A stretch of 64,000 bases of DNA from Microbacterium mangrovi (GTDB taxonomy: Bacteria > Actinomycetota > Actinomycetes > Actinomycetales > Microbacteriaceae). The stretch lies in assembly GCF_000802305.1 (NCBI RefSeq), contig NZ_JTDK01000015.1, positions 62,001-126,000 on the forward strand. Reading direction: 5' to 3'. A model generated the notes under the pieces. That model saw nothing but the letters and a program-made list of their open reading frames with translations. It was not told the DNA's origin and ran no database searches. The position numbers and the translations under genes are program-made. Positions 6,824 to 15,856 of this stretch are shown one piece after another. Positions within the stretch are counted from its first letter, which is position 1; each line of letters opens with the position of its first letter.

Positions 6824-9130
6824 TCAGGCGGGCTGCACCGTCGATTCGGCGAATCGCGGGTCGGCGGCGGTCACGACGTGCACCGCGCCGACGATCTCGA
6901 TCGCAGTCTCCGTCTCGCGGTCGGCGCACGAACCGCCGACCCACAGCTCGACCGCGCCCGGCTCCACGATCCGGGTGCGGTCGCGACCGGTGAACGCGAG
7001 TCGCGCGGTCGGCACCCGGAAGGTCACGACGGCCTCCTCGCCGGCCTCGAGCGGCACCCGCCGGTACGCCAGCAGCTGCGCGACGGGCCGGGTGACGCTG
7101 GCGTAGACGTCGCGCGCGTACAGCTGCACGAGATCGGTGCCGGCGCGGTCGCCGGTGTTGCGCACGCGGACGGATGCCGTGAACGTGTCGCCGGCGACGA
7201 CGGATTCCTGCGCATCGAGCTCCGTGCGAGCGAACCCGGTGTAGCCGAGGCCGTGCCCGAAGGGCAGCAGCGGCGTCGGGTCGGCGCTGGTGATCTCGCT
7301 CGGTCCGCCGAGGATCGGATGCAGGTACGAATACGGCTGCGCACCCGCCGATCGCGGCAGCGACACCGGCAGGTGCCCGGACGGCGACACCCGGCCGGAG
7401 AGGATGCCGGCGATCGCGCCCGCCCCCTCCTCGCCCGGGAAGAACGCCTGCAGCACGGCCGCTGCCGCACCGGTCTCGCCCAGCGCCCAGTCGAGCGCGT
7501 ACGGGCGTCCCGACAGCATCACGAGCACGACGGGCGTCCCCGTCGTCGCGACCGCCTCGACGAGCTGTCGCTGCGGCCCGGGAAGCTCCAGGCTGTCCGC
7601 GTCGTTGCCCTCGCCGACCGTGCCGCGACCGAACAGGCCCGCGCGATCGCCCACGACGACGATCGCCACGTCCGCGGCGCGGGCGGCATCCACCGCGGCA
7701 GGGATGCCGGAGACGTCGGCGCCCTCGACGGCGCACCCCGTCTCGACCCGGATCTGCGCGTCCGGGAGCTCGGACTGCAGCTCCTCGCGCAGGGTCGGGA
7801 TGCGGAACCCGAGCGGGAGGTCGGGGTGGTGCGCCAGCACGTGGTTGGCGAACGAGTAGCAGCCCATGAGGGCCTCGGCGCTGTCGGCGTTGGGACCGAT
7901 CAGTGCGATCCGACCCGCATCGGCTGCGAGCGGGAGGACGCCGTCGTTGGCCAGGAGCACGATCGACTCCTCGGCGAGCTTGCGGGCGATCGCGCGATGC
8001 TGCGGGCCGTCGAGGTCCACGTGCGCGGGCGGTTCGTCCAGGAACGCCTCGGGGGCGAGCAGCCCGAGCTCCTCCTTCTGGCGGAGCACCCGCAGCACGG
8101 CACGGTCGACCAGTGCGGCGGCATCCGGCGACGCCGTGCCCGTCCGCAGGCGCTCGGCGAGGACCAGGAACGCGTCGCCGCTGGGCAGCTCCACGTCGAT
8201 GCCGGCGCGCAGGGCGAGCTCGGCCGCCTCCGCGAGGTCCGCGGCGACCGCGTGCATGGAGTGCAGGAACGCCACCGCGAAGTAATCCGACACGACGACC
8301 CCGTCGAAGCCCCAGCGCTCACGCAGCACTTCGGTCAGATACCGCGGGTCCGCAGCGACCGGTATCCCATCGATCTCGGTGTACGAGTTCATCACCGAGC
8401 GGACGCCGCCGTCGCGCACCGCCATCTCGAACGGGGGCAGGAAGACGTCTTCGATCAGGCGTTCGCCGGCCTGGACGGGGGCGTGGTTGCGTCCGGCCTG
8501 CGAGGCCGAGTACCCGACGAAGTGCTTGAGCGTCGCGTGGATGCCGGCATCCTGCAGTCCTCGCACGTACGCGGTGCCGACGGTTCCGACGAGGTACGGG
8601 TCCTCGCCGATGCACTCGTCGACGCGGCCCCAGCGCGGGTCCCGGATGACGTCGAGCACGGGGGCGAGGCCCTGATGGATGCCGAGCTCGCGCATCGACT
8701 CGCCGATCACCCGGCCGAGCTCGGCGACGGCATCCGGATCGAACGCGGCCCCCCAGGCGAGGGGAGTGGGGAAGGTGGCGGCCTTCCAGGCCGCGAGACC
8801 GGTGAGGCATTCCTCGTGCACGAGCGCCGGGATGCCGAGCCGGGTCTCGGCCCGCAGGCGCCGCTGTTCGTCCCACAGCCAGCGCGCGCGCTCTGCCGGT
8901 TCGACGGGGCGGGTGCCGTAGACGCGGGTGAGGTGGCCGAGGCCGTGCGCCACTGCGTCCGCATAGGCGGTCGAGGTCGCCATCTCGCCGGCCATCGGCG
9001 CCACGACCTCGTCGCCCTGATCGACCCAGAAGCCGACCAGCTGCGCGATCTTCTCGTCGGTCGTCATCCGCTCGAGCAGCTGCTCGGCGAGCGAGGCGTC
9101 CGACGTGCGGGTGTCTTCGTCCACGATCAT
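6824..9130 (-). CDS. Glycoside hydrolase family 3 (beta-glucosidase/xylosidase type)
   Basis: 768 residues, normal for bacterial GH3. The N-terminal barrel has LGIPALVHEECLTGLAAWKA, the KHFVGY substrate-binding segment and GVVVSDYFAVAFL, in which Asp282 is the expected catalytic nucleophile; the second alpha/beta domain has VVVGDRAGLFGRG and VVLVMLSGRPYAL, and a fibronectin-III-like end (RVRNTGDRAGTDLVQLYARD). No signal peptide, so it acts in the cytoplasm on imported glycosides. It is the last gene of the sugar ABC operon: its ATG overlaps the stop of the permease (9127-9130). Likely LacI-controlled. Confidence 0.92.
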   Translation of the reverse strand: MIVDEDTRTSDASLAEQLLERMTTDEKIAQLVGFWVDQGDEVVAPMAGEMATSTAYADAVAHGLGHLTRVYGTRPVEPAERARWLWDEQRRLRAETRLGIPALVHEECLTGLAAWKAATFPTPLAWGAAFDPDAVAELGRVIGESMRELGIHQGLAPVLDVIRDPRWGRVDECIGEDPYLVGTVGTAYVRGLQDAGIHATLKHFVGYSASQAGRNHAPVQAGERLIEDVFLPPFEMAVRDGGVRSVMNSYTEIDGIPVAADPRYLTEVLRERWGFDGVVVSDYFAVAFLHSMHAVAADLAEAAELALRAGIDVELPSGDAFLVLAERLRTGTASPDAAALVDRAVLRVLRQKEELGLLAPEAFLDEPPAHVDLDGPQHRAIARKLAEESIVLLANDGVLPLAADAGRIALIGPNADSAEALMGCYSFANHVLAHHPDLPLGFRIPTLREELQSELPDAQIRVETGCAVEGADVSGIPAAVDAARAADVAIVVVGDRAGLFGRGTVGEGNDADSLELPGPQRQLVEAVATTGTPVVLVMLSGRPYALDWALGETGAAAAVLQAFFPGEEGAGAIAGILSGRVSPSGHLPVSLPRSAGAQPYSYLHPILGGPSEITSADPTPLLPFGHGLGYTGFARTELDAQESVVAGDTFTASVRVRNTGDRAGTDLVQLYARDVYASVTRPVAQLLAYRRVPLEAGEEAVVTFRVPTARLAFTGRDRTRIVEPGAVELWVGGSCADRETETAIEIVGAVHVVTAADPRFAESTVQPA

Positions 9131-9999
9131 CCCTTCACCGCACCGGTGAGGCCACCCACGATACGACGCTCGAAGACCGAGAAGAAGACGAGGGCCGGGA
9201 TCATCGACAGCGACGTGAACGCCAGCACCTTCGCGGTGTCGACGGAGTACTGCGACGCGAACGCCTGGGTTCCCAGCGGCAGCGTGAACTGCGCCTGGTC
9301 GTTGAGGATGTACAGCGGCAGCAGGTAGCCGTTCCAGCTGCCGATGAACGCGAGGATGCCGACCGTGATGACGCCCGGCACGGCCAGCGGCAGCACCATC
9401 CGCCAGAAGAAGCCGAGACGGCTGCAGCCGTCGATGAAGGCGGCCTCCTGGATCTCGTCGGGGATCGCGCGCAGGAACGGCACGAGGATGATGATAGTGG
9501 TCGGCAGGGCGAAGGCGATCTGGGGCAGGATGACCCCGGTGAGGGAGTTCATGAGGCCCAGCGACCGCACCACGATGTACAGCGGTGTGATCGCGACGGT
9601 GAGCGGGAACATGAGTCCCGCGGCGAACAGCGCGTACAGGGCTGCGCGCCCGCGGAACCGGTACCGTGCCAGCACGTACGCCGCCATCAGCCCGAGCACG
9701 ACGGCTCCCACGGAGGTCGCCGTGGCGGTGATGGTGGAGTTGAGCACCTCGCGCCAGAACGTCGAGCTGCCGAGGACTGCGAGGTAGTTCTCCACGTGCC
9801 AGGGATCCGGCCAGCCGGCCGGGTTCACGGTGATCTGCGAGTTGGTGCGGAACCCGCCGATGATGATGTAGAGCACCGGGGCCAGCATCAGCGCGATCAC
9901 GAGGAGCGCGATGAACCAGACGACCGGGTTGCTCCAGTTGCGCGACCTGCGTGGCCGGTGCGGCGCGGTGCCGAGTGCGGCGGTGCCGAGGGCGGTCAT
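9127..9999 (-). CDS. Sugar ABC transporter permease, MalG-type
   Basis: 290 residues beginning MTALGTAALG; the longer open frame upstream is read through the other permease in a different frame. Six hydrophobic segments and the EAA loop (DEIQEAAFIDGCSRLGFFWRMVLPLAVPGV) that docks to the ATPase mark a CUT1-family inner permease. It overlaps both neighbours by four bases (ATGA). No ATPase gene is in the operon; CUT1 systems in actinobacteria often share an MsiK-type ATPase encoded elsewhere. Confidence 0.92.
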   Translation of the reverse strand: MTALGTAALGTAPHRPRRSRNWSNPVVWFIALLVIALMLAPVLYIIIGGFRTNSQITVNPAGWPDPWHVENYLAVLGSSTFWREVLNSTITATATSVGAVVLGLMAAYVLARYRFRGRAALYALFAAGLMFPLTVAITPLYIVVRSLGLMNSLTGVILPQIAFALPTTIIILVPFLRAIPDEIQEAAFIDGCSRLGFFWRMVLPLAVPGVITVGILAFIGSWNGYLLPLYILNDQAQFTLPLGTQAFASQYSVDTAKVLAFTSLSMIPALVFFSVFERRIVGGLTGAVKG

Positions 10000-11015
10000 G
10001 CGGCGGACCTTTCGGTGAGGGCGCCGTCGGTGTCGCGCCGGAGCACGAAGCGCTGGTAGATCAGCGCGACGACGAGGGAGATCAGGAAGAGCACGACCGC
10101 GACGGCGCTGCCGTACCCGAAGTTGCCGGCGTTGCGACCGTTCGAGACCATGTAGGTCACCATCGTCGAGGTGCCGGCGGTGGAGGCCACGTACTGGCCC
10201 CAGATGATGTACACGAGGTCGAACAGCTGCAGGGCGCCGATGATCGACAGGAACGCCCAGATCCGCAGCGTCGGGCCCAGCAGCGGGAACGAGATGCGCC
10301 ACTGGATCTGCCAGTACGACGCGCCGTCGAGCGCGGCCGCCTCGTAGAGCTCCTCCGGGATGCCCTGGAGACCCGCGAGGAAGAGGATGACGGCGAATCC
10401 GACGTACTTCCAGGTGAGGATCGCCATGAGGGTCCAGATGGCGAGGTTGGGGTCTGCGAGCCAGTCGTGCACCGCCCACGGCATCCCGAGGTCCTTGAGC
10501 AGGTCGTTGAGCGCGCCCTGGGTCTGCAGCATGAGGCTGAATCCGGTGCCGACGACCACCTCGGAGATCACGTAGGGCACGAAGATCAGGACCCGGATGA
10601 CAGAGCGTCCCCGCATCCGGCGGTTCAGCAGCAGGGCGAGGAGGATCGCGACCGGCCCCTGCAGCAGCAGCGAGGCGACGACGATGAACGCGTTGTGGCC
10701 GAGCGCCGCCTGGAACTCGGGGTCGGTGAGGATCGTAACGTAGTTCTTGAGGCCGATGAAGTCGGTGGCGGGCCCGTAGCCCTTCCAGTTGAAGAAGCCG
10801 TAGTAGCCGGCCATCACGACGGGGAAGACGACGAACCCGAGAAAGAAGACCACGGCCGGGCCGACGAGCAGCAGGACCTCGAGGCGGCCGCGCCACCCGA
10901 ATCCTCCGCGGCGCCGGCGCCGCGACGACGAGGGCGGCGTGGTGCCGCCCTCGTCGCGCCGTGCGAGCTTCACGTCCGAGGCATCGGCCTCGAGGGTGTT
11001 CTCGCTGGTGAGCAT
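9996..11015 (-). CDS. Sugar ABC transporter permease, MalF-type
   Basis: 339 residues from MLTSENTLEADASD. A cytoplasmic leader rich in Arg and Ser precedes six or so membrane helices beginning LEVLLLVGPAVVFFLGFVVF; the EAA loop is EELYEAAALDGASYWQIQWRI-like. It belongs to the CUT1 family that forms a heterodimer with the MalG-type permease downstream. The gap to the binding-protein gene is only 8 bases, and its stop overlaps the next start. Confidence 0.92.
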   Translation of the reverse strand: MLTSENTLEADASDVKLARRDEGGTTPPSSSRRRRRGGFGWRGRLEVLLLVGPAVVFFLGFVVFPVVMAGYYGFFNWKGYGPATDFIGLKNYVTILTDPEFQAALGHNAFIVVASLLLQGPVAILLALLLNRRMRGRSVIRVLIFVPYVISEVVVGTGFSLMLQTQGALNDLLKDLGMPWAVHDWLADPNLAIWTLMAILTWKYVGFAVILFLAGLQGIPEELYEAAALDGASYWQIQWRISFPLLGPTLRIWAFLSIIGALQLFDLVYIIWGQYVASTAGTSTMVTYMVSNGRNAGNFGYGSAVAVVLFLISLVVALIYQRFVLRRDTDGALTERSAA

Positions 11016-11023
11016 CGTTCCGG

Positions 11024-12322
11024 TCAGCCCTTCGCGCCGGCCTGGTTCGCGGCCGCGATCAGCTGCGCCGGCGAGCTCTTGCCGGCGAGCATGTTCACGA
11101 CGGCGACGTTGAGCGCGTTGCCGACGTTCTGGCCGAGCACGGTGTCCAGCCACTGCGAGACGTACGGCGCCTTGGAGTAGGCGGCGAGGATGTCCTTCAG
11201 GTAGGGCTCGGTGAGGGTCTTCTGCGCTGCGGAGTTGACCGGGATGGTGGTGAACGCCTTGGCGTAGGCGGTCTGCTGCGCGTCGGAGCCGATGAAGTTC
11301 AGGAAGTCGACGCACTGCTTGGGGGCCTTCGCCGAGCAGGAGTAGCCGTCGACACCGCCCATCATCGAACCGGGCTGACCCTGACCGGTCGAGTCGAGCT
11401 CGGGGAAGGGGTACCAGGCGAGGTCGGCCAGGGGCTTCTGGTTCGGGGTGAGGGAGGCGATCACGCCCGGGTCCCACGCGCCCATCAGCTCGCCGCCGGC
11501 CTTGTGGTTGGCGACGAGGCCGGCCGAGCTGCCCGCGCCCTGCTGGGCGGAGGTGGTCAGGAATCCGTCGTTGAACGGCTTCGTCGCCGCGAACTTCTGC
11601 AGGTCGTTCGCCGCGGCCGTCCAGCACGGGTCGTCGAACTTGTGCGAGTCGCCGGTCTTCTCCATCGTCGCCGGAGCGCACTCGCGCAGCGCGAACCAGT
11701 AGAACCAGTGCGCGGCGGGCCACGCGTCCTTGGCGCCGAGGGCGATGGGTGCGACGCCGCTCGCCTTGAGCTTGGCGTTCGCGGCCTCGAGCTCGCCGAC
11801 CGTGGTCGGGGCGGCGGTGACGCCGGCCTTCTGGTAGACGTCCTTGCTGTAGAAGATGCCGCCGGGCTGGACGGCGAGGGGCATCGCCCAGACCTTGTCC
11901 TGGTAGGTCTCCGCCTTGAGGGAGCCGGCCGAGATGTTGGCCTTGGCTTCGCCGGCGACCTTGCCGGTGATGTCCATCAGCTGGCCGGCCTTGACCATGT
12001 CGGCCATCTTGCCGCCGCCGCGCTGCAGGAAGATGTCCGGCGGGTCGCCCGCGTTGAGCGAGGTCTGGAGCTTGCCGTCGAGGTCCTCGTTCTGGATCGA
12101 CTGCATGGTGATGGTGACGTTCGGGTTGGCCTTCTCGAACGCCGCGATGGCGTCCTTCCAGTACTGCTGGCCGGGACCGGTGGTGGAGTTCTGCCACAGG
12201 GTCATCGTGACCTTGCCGTCACCCGAACCGCTGGAGCTTCCGTCGCCGCCGGCGCAGCCGCTGAGTGCCAGTGCACTGAGCGCCACGATCGCCGACCCCA
12301 ACAGGATCTTGTTGGCTTTCAT
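11024..12322 (-). CDS. Sugar ABC transporter substrate-binding lipoprotein
   Basis: 432 residues. The N-terminus has a lipoprotein signal with lipobox LSGC (about residues 20-23) followed by a Gly/Ser linker, so the mature protein is lipid-anchored outside the membrane. VTMTLWQNSTTGPGQQYWKD and AFEKANPNVTITMQSI are typical of extracellular solute-binding protein family 1. It is the first gene of the operon, immediately downstream of the LacI-type operator. The GH3 enzyme in the operon suggests a beta-glucoside or oligosaccharide ligand, but the sequence does not say which. Confidence 0.92.
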   Translation of the reverse strand: MKANKILLGSAIVALSALALSGCAGGDGSSSGSGDGKVTMTLWQNSTTGPGQQYWKDAIAAFEKANPNVTITMQSIQNEDLDGKLQTSLNAGDPPDIFLQRGGGKMADMVKAGQLMDITGKVAGEAKANISAGSLKAETYQDKVWAMPLAVQPGGIFYSKDVYQKAGVTAAPTTVGELEAANAKLKASGVAPIALGAKDAWPAAHWFYWFALRECAPATMEKTGDSHKFDDPCWTAAANDLQKFAATKPFNDGFLTTSAQQGAGSSAGLVANHKAGGELMGAWDPGVIASLTPNQKPLADLAWYPFPELDSTGQGQPGSMMGGVDGYSCSAKAPKQCVDFLNFIGSDAQQTAYAKAFTTIPVNSAAQKTLTEPYLKDILAAYSKAPYVSQWLDTVLGQNVGNALNVAVVNMLAGKSSPAQLIAAANQAGAKG

Positions 12323-12415
12323 GTCTTCCTGTTCTCTTCATCGAGAGGCGGCTCCGTCGCGGAGACGCCGTGGATCTGCTTGGCGGGGAGGATGCCCCGC
12401 GCTGTGTCCGGATAA

Positions 12416-12443
12416 GTTTTACGATCCAACAAATATGTGTCAA
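12416..12443 (-). promoter_or_regulatory. Promoter of the sugar ABC/GH3 operon
   Basis: On the minus strand TTGACA (12443-12438), 16 bases, TAAAAC (12421-12416) form a strong -35 and an acceptable -10 box about 95 bases before the binding-protein start. The LacI-type operator begins inside the -35 box. Confidence 0.55.
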
Positions 12444-12461
12444 ACGTTTTCGAAAACGTTT
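12442..12461. promoter_or_regulatory. LacI-family operator, perfect 20-bp palindrome
   Basis: AAACGTTTTCGAAAACGTTT is its own reverse complement. It sits between the divergent binding-protein and LacI genes, overlapping the -35 box of the ABC promoter and lying just before TATAGC (12462-12467), a likely -10 box of the regulator gene. LacI-family sites with a central CG are the norm, so control of both directions by the adjacent regulator is well supported, though not tested. Confidence 0.8.
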
Positions 12462-12483
12462 TATAGCCGTTACCATCGAGCAC

Positions 12484-13491
12484 ATGACCATGCGCCCCAC
12501 GATCCGAGACGTCGCGGCCGCGGCCGGAGTCTCGGTCGCCACCGTCTCCAAAGCCGTCAACGGACGGTACGGCGTGGCATCCAACACGGTCGAGAAGGTG
12601 ATGCGCGTGGTCGAGGAACTGGGCTACGAATCCAGCCTGATCGCGAGCAGCATGCGCAGCCGCCGATCGGGGGTGATCGGCGTCCTCGTCGCCGACTTCG
12701 AGCCCTTCAGCACCGAGGTGCTGAAGGGGGTCTCCGCGGGTCTGCGCGACAAGCCGTACGAACTGCTCGCCTACAGCGCCGGGCACGCCCAGCGCGAGGG
12801 GTGGGAGCGCCGCTCGCTCAGTCGCCTGTCGGGCACCCTGATCGACGGGGTCATCATGGTCACGCCGAGCGTCGTGGGCGCCCAGTCCGGTGACGTGCCG
12901 ATCGTCGCCATCGACCCGCACGCCGGGCCGGCGGACCTGCCGACCGTCGAGTCCGACAGCTTCGGCGGCGCGCGCGACGCGGTGGGCTACCTGATCGAAC
13001 TGGGCCACACCCGCATCGGCTACATCGCCGGCCGCCCCGATCTGCGCTCGTCGCTCGCGCGCGAGGCGGGGTACCGCCGGGCGCTCGCGGATGCCGGGCT
13101 GCCCGCCGATCCGAACCTCATCGGCGCGGGGCGGTATATGACGGACGCCGCGCGCGAAGCCGCGGCGACGCTCCTCGCCAGGTCCGACCGGCCCACCGCG
13201 ATCTTCGCGGCCAACGACCTCTCGGCGCTCGCGATCATCGCGGTCGCCGGGGAGCTCGGACTGCGCGTGCCGCAGGACCTGTCGGTGGTCGGCTTCGACG
13301 ACATCCCCGAGGCGTCGCAGGCCAACCCGCCGCTGACCACGGTGCGCCAGCACATGCAGGCGCTCGGCGGGCGGGCGGTCGAGACGCTCGTGGCCCTCAT
13401 GGACGGCGAGACCGTCTCCGAGACGCACCTGCGCCTGTCGACCCGACTGGTCGTCCGCGGGACCACCGCGCCCCCGGCCGGGGGCTCATGA
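12484..13491 (+). CDS. LacI family transcriptional regulator
   Basis: 335 residues. The DNA-binding headpiece is TIRDVAAAAGVSVATVSKAVNGRYGVASNTVEKVM, followed by the hinge and a periplasmic-binding-protein-like sensor domain (GVIGVLVADFEPFSTEVLKG; TAIFAANDLSALAI; VPQDLSVVGFDDIPEASQANPPLTTVRQ). It diverges from the sugar ABC operon with the 20-bp palindrome in between, so it is expected to repress that operon until a glycoside or its product binds. ATG 12484 or 12490 are both possible starts. Its last six bases overlap the convergent fusion-protein gene. Confidence 0.93.
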   Translation: MTMRPTIRDVAAAAGVSVATVSKAVNGRYGVASNTVEKVMRVVEELGYESSLIASSMRSRRSGVIGVLVADFEPFSTEVLKGVSAGLRDKPYELLAYSAGHAQREGWERRSLSRLSGTLIDGVIMVTPSVVGAQSGDVPIVAIDPHAGPADLPTVESDSFGGARDAVGYLIELGHTRIGYIAGRPDLRSSLAREAGYRRALADAGLPADPNLIGAGRYMTDAAREAAATLLARSDRPTAIFAANDLSALAIIAVAGELGLRVPQDLSVVGFDDIPEASQANPPLTTVRQHMQALGGRAVETLVALMDGETVSETHLRLSTRLVVRGTTAPPAGGS

Positions 13492-15732
13492 GCCGGTGGT
13501 GAGCACCGTCCCGACGTGGTCGAGATCGAGGGACGGCACGAACGTCGGATCCTGATACAGCTGCTGCAGCACGTCGGTCGGCCGCGCGACGAGGTCGGCC
13601 GGATCGAACGCCGTCTCGCCCCCGCCCGCGAGCCACGCGCTCTCCCACACGACGCCGAGGAGCCGGATGGATGCCACCAGGTTCGCGACCGTGCCCGGGC
13701 CGAACCGCGACCACAGGGCGTCGGTGACCGCGACGGACGTGTCGTCGTCCTTCTGGGCGACGGCGGCGTAGGCATCCGCCAGGTCCTTGGGCGGGACGTT
13801 CTTCGCGGTGCTGTCCATGAGCCTGATCACCGCGATCGCCGCCTCGCGCCCGCTGTGCAGGCGCGCCGGGCGCCGGCCCTTCGTCAGAGCCTGGTCGAGG
13901 CTCGCCAGGATCTCCTGCTCGTGCCGGTCGATCATGGTCGACTCGTACGCCGAGTGGACCCCCTTGCGGCCGCCCGCCCCCGGGATGCCGTCGCTCAGAT
14001 AGCTGCCGTGCAGCGGCTGGCTGGCGTCGCCGACGTAGTGCGCCACGAGGCCGGCCGCGGCGAGGTAGGCATCCAGCTGCTTCGCGCTGACGGCGGCCGC
14101 CATGGCATCGAAGAACTGCCACACGCGGAAGGGCAGCAGACCGCGATCCGCCGAGGCGGTGTGGCCGAGCGACGTGTAGTAGTCCTGCCAGACCGGCACC
14201 GCGACGTTGCCGGTGTCGGCCATGCACAGCTGACGCAGGGTCTTGCCGTCCCCGGGCCGTGGCTCGTCGATGTCGGCGTAGTGGCAGGGATGCTCCGGCC
14301 CCACGTTGAAGCGGATGTCGCGGCCGCCCTTCACCTTCGCGGGCAGGTTCTTCCAGATGAGGTCGGCCACGTCGGCCAGCGGCAGGAAGGCGCCGGCCTT
14401 CTTCTCGGCGACGGTGTCGTCGTTGATCGTGGTGTGGTCCAGGCGCTCCACCGCGAAGCTGATCCGGTCGGTGTTGGCCGCCATCAGCGTCGCGAGGTTC
14501 CTGCTGCGGATCGCGCTCGTGGTCGCGAGGGCGGCGATCGTGTAGTGCCCGGTCTTTCCCCAGTAGGGCTGGGCGCCGGTGTTGTACTCGACGACGAGTT
14601 CGACATCCAGCATCCGGAGCACGGTCGACAGGCTGGCGGCGAGGGCGAAGTTCCACTTCTGGTCGACGCCGGCGAGGAACGTCTGCCCGCCCCACTGCAG
14701 GGCGATCGGGCGCAGCCGGTCGCCGTAGACGAGGTGCCACACGGTGCCGGAGTCGCCGGGTCGGGACGACGGCGTGCCGGGATCGGGCGCGATGAGGAAG
14801 TCGGTGACATCGTCGTAGCCGCCGATCGACCGGTAGCGGTAGAACAGGGCGGCGATCGTGCCGCGCAGGCTTCCGGATGCCGCCCCGAACGCGCGCACCT
14901 CGGCGCCGATGAGGCGGGTCGTCACGTTCTGCTCGTTGAGGTCGGCGAGTTCTCCGGTGCGGGGGAGCCCGTAGGTCTGCGAGGTCCAGTCGCGGAGGGT
15001 GTCCAGCTCGATGAGCCCGGCATCCAGCGTGAGGAAGGTCCGCAGGCCGGAAAAGCCCGTGTACACGTCCGAGAACGGGCGGCGCGACAGCTGGAGGGCG
15101 CTGGATGCCCCGACCTTCACGGGCCGGCCCGCGAGGATGCTCGACACCTCGTGCCCGCGGGGGCCCGCCACGTGGCGGGAGGTCAGCGCGTAGACGGTGT
15201 GGCCGTCGGTGACGAGTGCGCCGACGGATGCCAGGTTCTCCTCGCCCTGGACGGTCGAGATCAGCGGGAATCCGCCGCCGATGCGCCCCGCCGGCCACGA
15301 GCGCTCCGGCAGAAGCGTCTCGGTGGGCGCGGCCGGATCGACCTTGACGACGCACACCGGCACGGCCCGGCCGTCGGCCATGAACAGGATGCGCGGCACG
15401 ATGTCGTCGAACGGGACCTGATCGGCCGAGGCGCCGAACTCGTCGGCATCCACCCAGGTGTCGACGAACACGAGCACGCACGGCCATGAGTAGTCGCGCA
15501 CCTCGGAGTTGTCCAGGGTGCGCTCCGACCTCACCGGGCGCGCCGCGAAGGCGAGGGTCGCGGGGCGGTGCCCGCTCGGCCACGGGTCGGTCTTGCGGAT
15601 GCGGTACAGCCCGACCGCCGTGCCGACCACGTTGCGCTTGTTCAGCAGCTGCCAGTGGTACTGGTCGCGCGCCTCGAGGAGGTCCCGCACCCCCAGACTC
15701 GCGAAGTTGTGCTCCCCGCTCAAGACGTCCAC
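13486..15732 (-). CDS. Trypsin-like protease / S1-P1 nuclease-like fusion protein
   Basis: 748 residues and no signal peptide or membrane segment. The first 340 residues carry a chymotrypsin-fold triad: His187 in TSRHVAG, a candidate Asp237 in LTLDAGLIEL, and Ser328 in RPGDSGTVW. From Trp391 the protein matches zinc-dependent S1/P1 nucleases and related phospholipases: WGKTGHYTIAALA (Trp391, His396), HPCHYADID, VAHYVGDASQPLHGSY, and GVHSAYE, where Glu replaces the usual last Asp. All ligand motifs of the tri-zinc site seem present. Such a cytosolic combination suggests a self-processing toxin or defence effector, but this is inference. It stands alone between the LacI gene and the divergent NRPS. 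Confidence 0.75.
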   Translation of the reverse strand: MDVLSGEHNFASLGVRDLLEARDQYHWQLLNKRNVVGTAVGLYRIRKTDPWPSGHRPATLAFAARPVRSERTLDNSEVRDYSWPCVLVFVDTWVDADEFGASADQVPFDDIVPRILFMADGRAVPVCVVKVDPAAPTETLLPERSWPAGRIGGGFPLISTVQGEENLASVGALVTDGHTVYALTSRHVAGPRGHEVSSILAGRPVKVGASSALQLSRRPFSDVYTGFSGLRTFLTLDAGLIELDTLRDWTSQTYGLPRTGELADLNEQNVTTRLIGAEVRAFGAASGSLRGTIAALFYRYRSIGGYDDVTDFLIAPDPGTPSSRPGDSGTVWHLVYGDRLRPIALQWGGQTFLAGVDQKWNFALAASLSTVLRMLDVELVVEYNTGAQPYWGKTGHYTIAALATTSAIRSRNLATLMAANTDRISFAVERLDHTTINDDTVAEKKAGAFLPLADVADLIWKNLPAKVKGGRDIRFNVGPEHPCHYADIDEPRPGDGKTLRQLCMADTGNVAVPVWQDYYTSLGHTASADRGLLPFRVWQFFDAMAAAVSAKQLDAYLAAAGLVAHYVGDASQPLHGSYLSDGIPGAGGRKGVHSAYESTMIDRHEQEILASLDQALTKGRRPARLHSGREAAIAVIRLMDSTAKNVPPKDLADAYAAVAQKDDDTSVAVTDALWSRFGPGTVANLVASIRLLGVVWESAWLAGGGETAFDPADLVARPTDVLQQLYQDPTFVPSLDLDHVGTVLTTGS

Positions 15733-15798
15733 CTCGGGCCCCCGTTCCCTCGTCGACGGGCTCAGGATAGACCCAACCGCCCCCGCGCACCCGGGGTC

Positions 15799-15856
15799 GG
15801 CTGTTCCGCTGTCCTGTTTCGCACGGGACGACGCAATTCAGGACAGCGGAACAGCC
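15799..15856. repeat. REP-like hairpin, copy 1
   Basis: GGCTGTTCCGCTGTCCTG (15799-15816) is exactly complementary to CAGGACAGCGGAACAGCC (15839-15856), with a 22-base loop containing TTCGCACG. The stem core GTTCCGCTGTCCTG recurs at 34418. It lies between divergently transcribed genes, so it cannot be an ordinary terminator for either. Confidence 0.75.
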
